From the NCBI GenBank assembly GCA_019638455.1, contig JAHBTU010000004.1, positions 434,001 through 498,000 of the forward strand: DNA of 64,000 bases, in the 5' to 3' direction. The notes below the pieces were generated by a model. It saw only the letters and a program-made list of their open reading frames with translations. It searched no databases and had not been told where the DNA came from. The DNA comes from Saprospiraceae bacterium. GTDB taxonomy: Bacteria > Bacteroidota > Bacteroidia > Chitinophagales > Saprospiraceae. Of the stretch, positions 17,423 to 24,321 are shown in pieces; the first letter of the stretch is position 1, and each line of letters begins with the position of its first letter. Both the position numbers and the translations under genes were made by a program.

Positions 17423-19000
17423 ATGAAAAAATTCGCACTCCCTTTCTTGGCGCTCTTCCTGCTTTGGAATTTTGTCGCCACCGCGCAACCCCACCGCTAC
17501 CTCAACCAAGTTTTTTCCAACACCGTGAAAACCACTGGCGTGGTGTATGGCTCCAACTTCACCGTGCTGACCATCAGCATCACGGGTCGTACTTCGAGAG
17601 AAAATCTAGTGATGGACATCTACGAGCCGGAAGGAGACACTGAGGCGCAACGCCCACTGATTCTCTATTGTCACACGGGCAACTTCCTGCCATGGATAAA
17701 CCCGGTTACTGGCCTGAGCGTCAACCAATCTTGTGGCGGCACGCGCTTCGACCCTGCTGCGGTGGAAATGTGCACGCGCTTGGCTAAAATGGGCTACGTC
17801 GTGGCTTCCATTGACTACCGCCTCGGGTGGCGCCCTGACTTGCTCGACGAGCTGCAACGTCGTTTCACCCTTATCAACGCTGCTTACCGTGGCGTGCAGG
17901 ATGTGCGTACCTGCATTCGCTTTTTCCGCAAGAACGTTGCCGAAGGCGGCAACACTTACCGCATTGACCCCAATCGGATTGTGGTGTTTGGACAAGGCAC
18001 GGGCGGCTATCTCTCGTTGAATACAGCTGCGTTGGACAAGTATTCCGAAATCATCACGACATCGGAACCCGGCAAGTTTCTCATCAACGGGATACCCATG
18101 GTAATTGAGGGCTACAATGGAGACCCTTATGGGATACAGACTGCTCCCGGTATTGTGGATGCCGCTTATGCTGCTGTCACAGGCTTCCCCGTCGGCGACA
18201 CGCTTTATGTGCCCAACCACATTGGCTATGACTCCGATTTCAAGTTGGCAGTGAACCTGGGCGGTGCCTTAGGTGACAAAAACTGGTTGGATGCCAACAC
18301 GCCGCCGATTATTTCCTTCCATGTGCCAGACGACCCCTTCGCACCGTGTGGTGATGGCTTGGTTGTCGTGCCGGGCGTGAATTTCCCTGTGGTGAACGTG
18401 ACAGGGTCTTGTGGGGTGCAACCAATTCAAGACCAGCTTGGCAACAACGACGTGTTCAAATTGGGCGGCCTGCTCGACGACCCAATTTCTGTCTATGCTC
18501 GCACCATCAACAACGGCAACGAGGGCTTCTTCCCCTTCCTGCGTGCTGCTACCAACTCAGCCCCCTGGGAGTGGAACGTGACGGTGCCGAACACACAATT
18601 GCCCAATGGCAGCATCGTGCCGCTCAACTGCTCGACCGACGCAGCGCCTGCATTATCCACGATTGACACTATCATCGCCTTCTATGCGCCGCGTGCTTGC
18701 CGTGCATTGGGGCTTGACTGCCCGGGTGTTTCCACAAAAGCCGAAGACCTCTTCGATGTCAACAACATCCTGAGCGTGATGCCAAACCCCGCCAAAACCG
18801 AGATTTGGTTTAGCACGGATGCCGAGCATCCCATTCAGGCCATTGAGTTGTATGATATGAGTGGCCGTTTGGTCCGCGACGTTCGCTCCATCGAAAACAG
18901 CACCTATGTGCTTCGTCGCAATGGCTTGGTCAACGGAATGTATGTGGCCAAGCTCTATTTCCCACAAGGGGTGGCTGCCAAGCGCATTATGTTTGAATGA
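17423..19000 (+). CDS. Secreted alpha/beta-hydrolase-like protein with T9SS type A domain; nucleophile Ser replaced
   Basis: 525 residues: signal peptide (to about ATAQ, residue 22), an alpha/beta-hydrolase-like region resembling carboxylesterases (LILYCHTGNF oxyanion region, VASIDYRLGWRPD, DVRTCIRFFRKN), then a T9SS type A domain from about residue 450 (MPNPAKTEI, YDMSGRLV, NGMYVAKLYF). The nucleophile elbow, normally GxSxGG, reads FGQGTGGYLSL, so the catalytic Ser position is Gly. A late DDPFAPCGDG loop could carry the acid. It may therefore be a non-catalytic binding protein or use different chemistry. It follows the TonB receptor by 60 bp and has its own terminator. Confidence 0.83.
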   Translation: MKKFALPFLALFLLWNFVATAQPHRYLNQVFSNTVKTTGVVYGSNFTVLTISITGRTSRENLVMDIYEPEGDTEAQRPLILYCHTGNFLPWINPVTGLSVNQSCGGTRFDPAAVEMCTRLAKMGYVVASIDYRLGWRPDLLDELQRRFTLINAAYRGVQDVRTCIRFFRKNVAEGGNTYRIDPNRIVVFGQGTGGYLSLNTAALDKYSEIITTSEPGKFLINGIPMVIEGYNGDPYGIQTAPGIVDAAYAAVTGFPVGDTLYVPNHIGYDSDFKLAVNLGGALGDKNWLDANTPPIISFHVPDDPFAPCGDGLVVVPGVNFPVVNVTGSCGVQPIQDQLGNNDVFKLGGLLDDPISVYARTINNGNEGFFPFLRAATNSAPWEWNVTVPNTQLPNGSIVPLNCSTDAAPALSTIDTIIAFYAPRACRALGLDCPGVSTKAEDLFDVNNILSVMPNPAKTEIWFSTDAEHPIQAIELYDMSGRLVRDVRSIENSTYVLRRNGLVNGMYVAKLYFPQGVAAKRIMFE

Positions 19001-19022
19001 TTTTGCAGGAGTACTTTTTGAT

Positions 19023-19063
19023 AAAAATGGCTGGCAAGGGTTTTCCCTCGCCAGCCATTTTTT
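19023..19063. terminator. Bidirectional terminator between convergent genes
   Basis: AATGGCTGGC (19026-19035) pairs with GCCAGCCATT (19050-19059), preceded by A5 and followed by a T run. It can serve the plus-strand hydrolase gene and, in reverse, the convergent T9SS gene. Confidence 0.88.
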
Positions 19064-19129
19064 CTTGTTATTGGCGGCAGAATACCTAACGCGGAAACAA
19101 AATCTCCATTCCGCATCAACACGCGCCAA

Positions 19130-20944
19130 TCAACGCATCACCGCCAACTTCCCAATGCCTCTGAATCCCTCGGTCACGATTTCGACGGTGTAATATCCAA
19201 CATTGACATCGCCACAGTCAAACGAATGAGCGTTGGCACCGTCCGCGAGCGGCATTGTTTTGACCAAACGCCCTGCCGCATCCCACAGGCGGAGCGAGCC
19301 ACCGTTGGAAAGAGGCTTGCCCCAGCGCACTTGCACTTGTTCGGCAGCAGGATTGGGCAATATGCCAAGCACGAGTGCAGCGACCTCTCCTGCGCTGACG
19401 GTGCAATCAAAACTGGGGTCGTACATCACTGTGGAAGAGTAAAAGCTCATGCAGCCAGTGGCCAAATCCGTTACCAGCAAGCCGTAATTGCCGCTTTGAG
19501 TGGCACAATAGCGGAACCCCGTCTCGCCGGGAATGGGGTCGTTGCCATTGTACCATTGCAACGCATACTGTGCAGGCAAAGCCGACGTGTCAACCAAGCG
19601 CAGCGAGTTGTTCACGTTGATGTAGAGCGGTGAATCCGGCAACGGATATATTTCCACCAAGACACTATCGGAAAAAGCTGAGCAACCATCGGGTGTAGTG
19701 ACAGACACCTGATAGTGGCCAGTCTGCTTGGGATTGTGCAGAAAACTCGTTTCATTTGGAATGGGCAGCTCGTCGAGCCACCACTGGTTGCCCACACCCG
19801 ACGAAGAAAGCAGCAGCAAGGTGTTGGCACCCACGCATTCAGATAGCCCGTTCGGAGCCAAAATGCTTGGAGGGGCTGGCTGCGCGTACACATAAACGGT
19901 GTCCGTCGAAAACACTTCCTTCACATCATGCAGAATGGTCAAGATTAGTCCCAAAGGTCCTGAAGTCAGCGTGTCTCCGCTGTTGTTCACCGTAAAAGTG
20001 ACCTCGCCGCAAGGGTCGTCAGTGCCTTTCAGCCCCGAATCCTCATCCCAGACGGCAATGGTGTAGGTGAGCGTTGTGTCAAGAATCAAGTTGACTGGCC
20101 AAGTGTAGGGCAGCGGCGTGTTGTTGACGTGGGGAGACGAATCGAATATCTTTTCGCCGCTCGGATTGAACACAAGGAAGTAAAGGTCGGGATTGTTAAA
20201 AGCATCGCTGCAACCCACCGACAATACCTTGACACTGGCCAGTACGAATGGCGAGGTGTCAATTTTTGCATAATAGCTCACCGGATATACGCCCGGTTCG
20301 TCGTAGGAGTGCGGCGGTGGGTTTTCGCCCTCGAAGGTGGTGCCGTCGCCAAAATCCCATTGATATGAAAAGCCGGGGTTGCCACCAGACGGGACGTTGT
20401 TGGTGAACGTCACCGTGGTGGAGCCACAGCCCGTGAAGTCCGTCATGGTGAATCCTTCCGTGATGCTGACCTCTGGAGCGATGTAGATGCGCAGCGGGAA
20501 AGTCGCCTCCTGAGTGATGAAAAACACGGTGGCCTTGATTTTCACCGTCATCACGAAAGAATCCGACTGCGTGGGGGTGCCACAGAATTTCACGCAGCCG
20601 TCCGTTTGGTTGGCTGTTTGAAAAATGGTCTGGTTGGGCTGCCAGAACAAACCCGGCGGCACCCCTTCGATAGAAAGGATTTCAATTTGCGAAATAGGCA
20701 GTCCCGGAGGCGTGATGCTGTCAATGGCGTTCACGGGAGTGGTTGTTTTGGGCATTCTGAATGAAATGTCTTGGTTGTAAGCGACCCCCTTTTGGCCATC
20801 GGGCAAATCTTGGAGCAAAAGGGTGTCGGCTGGCAAATCGGCTGGCAAATTGACCACGCAACCGGGACAACCAATCTGAGCGTTCAGGGAAAAAACGAAA
20901 AACGTGGAGAAACAGAGAGACAGTAGGGTAGTGAGTTGTCGCAT
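19130..20944 (-). CDS. Secreted PKD-domain protein with T9SS type A sorting domain
   Basis: 604 residues starting MRQLTTLLSL, with a signal peptide cleaved after LNAQ. The domain at about 65-160 has GVPPGLFW and a Cys-bearing GTP motif and resembles one in the neighbouring minus-strand protein. A PKD domain follows (FSYQWDFGDGTTFEGENPP). Next comes a C2-like stretch (LYFLVFNPSG, WDEDSGLKGTDDPCG) that may bind calcium, then an Ig-like region. A T9SS type A domain closes it (ILPNPAAEQVQV, WDAAGRLV, YYTVEI). It is expected to be an extracellular or surface protein of unknown ligand. No catalytic motif is seen. Confidence 0.85.
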   Translation of the reverse strand: MRQLTTLLSLCFSTFFVFSLNAQIGCPGCVVNLPADLPADTLLLQDLPDGQKGVAYNQDISFRMPKTTTPVNAIDSITPPGLPISQIEILSIEGVPPGLFWQPNQTIFQTANQTDGCVKFCGTPTQSDSFVMTVKIKATVFFITQEATFPLRIYIAPEVSITEGFTMTDFTGCGSTTVTFTNNVPSGGNPGFSYQWDFGDGTTFEGENPPPHSYDEPGVYPVSYYAKIDTSPFVLASVKVLSVGCSDAFNNPDLYFLVFNPSGEKIFDSSPHVNNTPLPYTWPVNLILDTTLTYTIAVWDEDSGLKGTDDPCGEVTFTVNNSGDTLTSGPLGLILTILHDVKEVFSTDTVYVYAQPAPPSILAPNGLSECVGANTLLLLSSSGVGNQWWLDELPIPNETSFLHNPKQTGHYQVSVTTPDGCSAFSDSVLVEIYPLPDSPLYINVNNSLRLVDTSALPAQYALQWYNGNDPIPGETGFRYCATQSGNYGLLVTDLATGCMSFYSSTVMYDPSFDCTVSAGEVAALVLGILPNPAAEQVQVRWGKPLSNGGSLRLWDAAGRLVKTMPLADGANAHSFDCGDVNVGYYTVEIVTEGFRGIGKLAVMR

Positions 20945-21093
20945 AAAAACAACCGGGTTTTAAAAAAATGAAGAAATACGTTGCGGAGGAAGGTGGGTAG
21001 GGCGATTAGCGCCAAAGGCGGCAACGACTTTTCAATGAGACCGGTTGATTAAAAAGACTGTCGGGGAACTGGTAGTTGGCCATCAGCCACATG

Positions 21094-21144
21094 GTTTGTT
21101 GGGCGTTGGCTATCGGCACGATGTGTAGCCAACGCCCAACAAAC
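21094..21144. repeat. Perfect 19-bp inverted repeat after a T9SS gene
   Basis: GTTTGTTGGGCGTTGGCTA (21094-21112) is the exact inverse of 21126-21144 with a 13-nt loop. It lies 6 bp past the minus-strand stop at 21151 but lacks a T run, so it is either a 3'-end-stabilising hairpin or a palindromic repeat element. Confidence 0.7.
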
Positions 21145-21150
21145 TACGAA

Positions 21151-21948
21151 TTATCTTGAAATGACCATTTTGCGTGTCACGCTACCATTGGCATTGCTAA
21201 TTGTGTAGAAATAGGAGCCATTGGCCAAATCGCCCGCCTCGACGGTGAATTGGTTTTCGCCGTGCGCCAACGCGAGCGTCTGCTGACGCACGCGGCGACC
21301 AAACAAGTCGAACATTTCAAAATTGAATTGCCCTGTCACCTCCGAAGTCACGCTGATGATAGTGGCATCAGAGAATGGGTTGGGCACGTTTTTTACCGAC
21401 GCAATCTGGCTGTGGTAGTTGCGCGTATTCAGAATGCAAGCGCCCGCTTCTGCCAGCACAAAATAATAATTGCCGGGCGCGATAGGTCCCGGGAACGTGA
21501 CCGGGATGGTGAGGCCACCTGCCGACACCGAGGCGTTGATGACCAAATCGGTGGTGTCGGGTGCCTGTGCGGGATTGTTCGGAGTGCCGTACAAGACGAT
21601 GCAGCCCAAAGTGTTTGCATTAAACACGCAGTTGGGTGGGTCGCAAGCGTAAGTGATGCCGGAAGGTAGTCCCTGTATGGCGCCCGTCGTGGCGATGCTT
21701 GCGTTCGTCAGGGGAATCATCACTCCCATGAAATCGAAGATAGGCGGCACTTTGATGGTCACGGACTGGGTGTAAGGCTCGCCGATGCAGGCTGGCGCCA
21801 ATGCATACACCTGATAGGAATCGGAATAAGGGCGAGGAGAGACAAAAACGGAGTCGTTCATCAGCAGAGAAGAGTCGCGCTCACATACTTGGGCAAACAA
21901 GGGGGCAATCGTCGAAAGAGAAAGGATGAAAAGGAAAGTTTTTTTCAT
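21151..21948 (-). CDS. Small secreted protein with T9SS type A sorting domain
   Basis: 265 residues starting MKKTFLFILSL, with a signal peptide ending near LFAQ. The middle domain (IQGLPSGITY, VFNANTLGC, VLYGTPNN) aligns with the N-terminal domain of the protein encoded at 19130-20944, so the two are probably paralogous cargo genes. The C-terminus is a T9SS type A signal (VPNPFSDATI, MFDLFGRRV, GSYFYTI). ATG 21948 is used, since TTG 21954 adds only two residues. Function beyond secretion is unknown. A -7 promoter box lies about 115 bp upstream. Confidence 0.85.
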   Translation of the reverse strand: MKKTFLFILSLSTIAPLFAQVCERDSSLLMNDSVFVSPRPYSDSYQVYALAPACIGEPYTQSVTIKVPPIFDFMGVMIPLTNASIATTGAIQGLPSGITYACDPPNCVFNANTLGCIVLYGTPNNPAQAPDTTDLVINASVSAGGLTIPVTFPGPIAPGNYYFVLAEAGACILNTRNYHSQIASVKNVPNPFSDATIISVTSEVTGQFNFEMFDLFGRRVRQQTLALAHGENQFTVEAGDLANGSYFYTISNANGSVTRKMVISR

Positions 21949-22063
21949 AGTCAAGGTTGTTGAATGTTCAAAGAATCGGTTGGGAAAACGATTGAAAGTG
22001 AGAAGGTTGGTTTAAATCAGCCACTAATTTCCGGCATTTCTGTCACATATCGGAGCGATGCCG

Positions 22064-22071
22064 CAAAATTA
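22064..22071 (-). promoter_or_regulatory. -7 promoter element for the small T9SS gene
   Basis: TAATTTTG on the minus strand matches TAnnTTTG, 115 bp before the start codon at 21948. Confidence 0.55.
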
Positions 22072-22151
22072 TACCATATATCGTAGGCCAATGGTCGAAA
22101 GGCACGGGTCTTTTGGTTGTAAACCAAATAGTTGTGTCAATATCGTATCGC

Positions 22152-22195
22152 CCAAAAACAAAACGAGGAATCAGCCTCGCGGCCAATTCCTCGTT
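22152..22195 (-). terminator. Terminator of the rpmI-rplT unit
   Basis: AACGAGGAAT (22162-22171) pairs with ATTCCTCGTT (22186-22195). On the minus strand a TTTTGTTTTT run follows, 30 bp after the rplT stop codon. Confidence 0.88.
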
Positions 22196-22226
22196 CCAAC
22201 ATTTTAACAGCGACCCTTCGCCGGCC

Positions 22227-22574
22227 TCAATTTTTCACCTTTTCGATGATGGCCTTGAACGCCGAAGGGTGGTTGAGCGCGAGGTCGGCCAGCGCCTTGC
22301 GATTGAGGCCGATGCCTTTCTGACCGAGCGCGTGCATGAAGCGGCTGTAGTTCAGCCCTTCGGCACGGGTGGCGGCGTTGATACGCGCTATCCACAGGCG
22401 ACGGAACGTGCGCTTCTTGAACCTGCGGTCGCGGAAGGCATATTGCCAGCCTTTTTCCAGCGTGTTTTTAGCTACGGTGTAAACTTTGGAGCGAGCGCCG
22501 AAATAACCGCGAGCGGCAAGCATGATTTTCTTTCTACGGGCGCGGCTGGCGGGGTTGTTGGTTGCTCTTGGCAT
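22227..22574 (-). CDS. rplT: 50S ribosomal protein L20
   Basis: 115 residues with the full L20 pattern: basic N-terminal arm (RRKKIMLAARGYFG), YAFRDRRFKKR, LWIARINAA and GIGLNRKALADLA. L20 binds 23S rRNA early in large-subunit assembly and in several bacteria represses its own operon. It follows rpmI with an unusually long 198-bp gap that contains a terminator-like hairpin (see 22699-22724). Confidence 0.98.
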   Translation of the reverse strand: MPRATNNPASRARRKKIMLAARGYFGARSKVYTVAKNTLEKGWQYAFRDRRFKKRTFRRLWIARINAATRAEGLNYSRFMHALGQKGIGLNRKALADLALNHPSAFKAIIEKVKN

Positions 22575-22698
22575 GAGTGTGGTGATTTTTTAGTGCGACA
22601 TCGGGATTGGTTTTTGATTGCTGATGCAAGAAAATCAATCCAAGCAATCATCAATTACCAATTCTTTCGTCCGATGGCCTCGTTAAAAAATGTGGTTT

Positions 22699-22724
22699 GA
22701 AAAAACCTTCCGCTTATGCGGAAG
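22699..22724 (-). terminator. Hairpin with T run between rpmI and rplT (possible attenuator)
   Basis: CTTCCGC (22707-22713) pairs with GCGGAAG (22718-22724). On the minus strand six T residues follow. It sits after rpmI and before rplT, so it would reduce read-through into rplT. Confidence 0.65.
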
Positions 22725-22772
22725 TCGCGCTGTTTTTGAACGTCCGACAAAAGTGCGTTCTGCAAACAATGC

Positions 22773-22967
22773 TTACATGGCTAGCAGGCGCTCTATGCGT
22801 GCGTGTTCGGATTGGTCAACGACCACGCTACCGCGCAAATGGCGCTTCTGCTTCTTTGTTTTGGTGCTGGCGATGTGGCGCAGCCTTGCGCGATTGCGCG
22901 TTATTTTACCGGTACCAGTCACCTTGAAACGCTTCTTGGCGCTGGAGTGGGTCTTCATCTTCGGCAT
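22773..22967 (-). CDS. rpmI: 50S ribosomal protein L35
   Basis: 64 residues, MPKMKTHSSAKKRFKVTGTG and RNRARLRHI, the normal length and sequence of bacterial L35. The ATG at 22967 is fixed by the conserved MPKMKTHS start. A TAnnTTTG box 34 bp upstream gives the gene its own promoter, and infC upstream ends in a terminator. Confidence 0.98.
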   Translation of the reverse strand: MPKMKTHSSAKKRFKVTGTGKITRNRARLRHIASTKTKKQKRHLRGSVVVDQSEHARIERLLAM

Positions 22968-23000
22968 GACAAAAATGATGTACGTTTGAAAAATGGAGCG

Positions 23001-23008
23001 CAAAGGTA
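23001..23008 (-). promoter_or_regulatory. -7 promoter element for rpmI-rplT
   Basis: TACCTTTG on the minus strand, matching TAnnTTTG, with a leader of about 28 nt before the rpmI ATG. Confidence 0.7.
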
Positions 23009-23133
23009 GCACTCTTGCGCACAGCAAAAAACAAATCCCCAAAATTGTTTCAAGAATTTTCCAATCGGATATGATGCGCTATTCGGGGAAGATAATCCCC
23101 GTGCCGCAACTGCCGCTAAGGAGGTTTTTGGTC

Positions 23134-23174
23134 AAAAAAAAGAACATCCTGCCCAGTGTATTGGGCAGGATGTT
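23134..23174 (-). terminator. Terminator of infC
   Basis: AACATCCTGCCC (23143-23154) pairs perfectly with GGGCAGGATGTT (23163-23174). On the minus strand it is followed by CTTTTTTTTG. It separates infC from rpmI-rplT, which have their own promoter. Confidence 0.9.
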
Positions 23175-23215
23175 TTTGAATGAGACAATATGCTATCCAA
23201 GCACTTGTCAGGACA

Positions 23216-23872
23216 TCATTCTTCATCTTTTTTCTTAGGGGCCACTTTTTTGGGAGTCAGAATGACGTTCATGCGCTTGCCTTCCATTCGTGGAAGTTGT
23301 TCTGCCGTGCCATACTCTTCCAATTCTTTCAAAAAGCGCAGCAGCAACAACTCGCCCCGGTCTTTGAACACGATGGCGCGGCCCTTGAATTGGACATAAG
23401 CCTTCACTTTATTGCCTTCTGTAAGGAAGTTTTTGGCGTGGCGCACTTTGAAGTCAAAGTCATGGTCGCCCGTTTCGGGGCCAAAGCGGATTTCCTTCAA
23501 TTCCACCTTGGCGGTATTTGCTTTCAGTTCTTTTTCCTTCTTTTTTTTCTGGTAAAGGAACTTGTTGTAGTCCACGATGCGCACCACAGGTGGGACGGCG
23601 TTGGGCGAGATTTCAACCACGTCAAGTCCCAATTCCTCGGCCCATTTTTGCAATTTGGAAGTGTGGTACACGCCGCTTTCGACAGGATACCCTGCCACCG
23701 CACTAATTTCCTCAAGGTTGTCGCCTACGAGACGCACTTCATTGGCGCGAATGAAGTTGTTGATATTGTGTTCTGGGGGGCGTGGGCCGCGATTGAACGG
23801 GCGGCCACCACCGGGGCGCGAACCGGGCGGTCTGTTGCCCACAGGTTTGGGTCGGTAAGGTTTAAAAGCCAA
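23216..23872 (-). CDS. infC: Translation initiation factor IF-3
   Basis: 218 residues. After a Gly/Pro/Arg-rich N-terminal extension of about 35 residues come the IF-3 N-domain (INNFIRANEVRLVGDN, DVVEISPNAVPPVVRIVDY, KFLYQKKKKEK) and C-domain (KEIRFGPETGDHDFDFKVRHA, KAYVQFKGR). IF-3 binds 30S subunits and checks start codons. The frame begins with TTG at 23872, directly preceded in frame by TAA, and no ATG or GTG is available before the conserved core. A rare start codon fits the known autoregulation of infC, since IF-3 rejects non-AUG starts. It has its own promoter (23946-23953) and terminator. Confidence 0.95.
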   Translation of the reverse strand: MAFKPYRPKPVGNRPPGSRPGGGRPFNRGPRPPEHNINNFIRANEVRLVGDNLEEISAVAGYPVESGVYHTSKLQKWAEELGLDVVEISPNAVPPVVRIVDYNKFLYQKKKKEKELKANTAKVELKEIRFGPETGDHDFDFKVRHAKNFLTEGNKVKAYVQFKGRAIVFKDRGELLLLRFLKELEEYGTAEQLPRMEGKRMNVILTPKKVAPKKKDEE

Positions 23873-23945
23873 TTAGTGAGTTGGTTTGGTGAAAAAATGG
23901 GGCACACAGTACGAATGCCAGGTGCCCATAACTTCTAATGTGACA

Positions 23946-23953
23946 CAAAAGTA
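23946..23953 (-). promoter_or_regulatory. -7 promoter element for infC
   Basis: TACTTTTG on the minus strand, matching TAnnTTTG, giving a leader of about 65-70 nt before the TTG start. Confidence 0.65.
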
Positions 23954-24004
23954 AAGTTATTCTGTGTCTCAACAGATTAAGCTACACGGAAAAATTTTTT
24001 GTTT

Positions 24005-24012
24005 TACATTTG
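24005..24012 (+). promoter_or_regulatory. -7 promoter element upstream of the small membrane gene and priA
   Basis: TACATTTG matches TAnnTTTG and lies 24 bp before the ATG at 24037. Confidence 0.55.
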
Positions 24013-24036
24013 AGGTTAGATTCAACCGCCAGAATC

Positions 24037-24281
24037 ATGCCCTTTTCCAATGCCCGTTTGCTCCTCGTTTTCATCCTGCTCGCCGTCGCGGTCATCCTCC
24101 CGATGCGTTGGGAAACGTTTGTTTGCTTCGCTACGTTTTCGGGCATCACGACGAATGGCTGCTAAAAACGGCAGGCGTTTTCGCCGGAATCAAGTTTACA
24201 TTGTTGGTTGTCGGCGGGTTGATAATTTTGCCCGGCTTGCCAACACTTTTCAAGGTAAGTTGGCAAAAACTCACGCGATAG
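24037..24281 (+). pseudogene. Small two-helix membrane protein gene, apparently frameshifted
   Basis: The frame from ATG 24037 begins MPFSNARLLLVFILLAVAVI, a clear first membrane helix, but stops at 24163-24165. A second frame, shifted by -1, reads RYVFGHHDEWLLKTAGVFAG and continues through a second hydrophobic segment (FTLLVVGGLIILPGLP) to a stop ending at 24281. A -1 shift near 24118-24125 joins them into a protein of about 80 residues with two membrane segments. A promoter box lies just upstream. This may be a real lesion, a sequencing error or a programmed shift. The family is not recognised. Confidence 0.45.
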
Positions 24282-24321
24282 ATTTCAAGAAACATTCATC
24301 ATTCATAATTCATCACTCATC

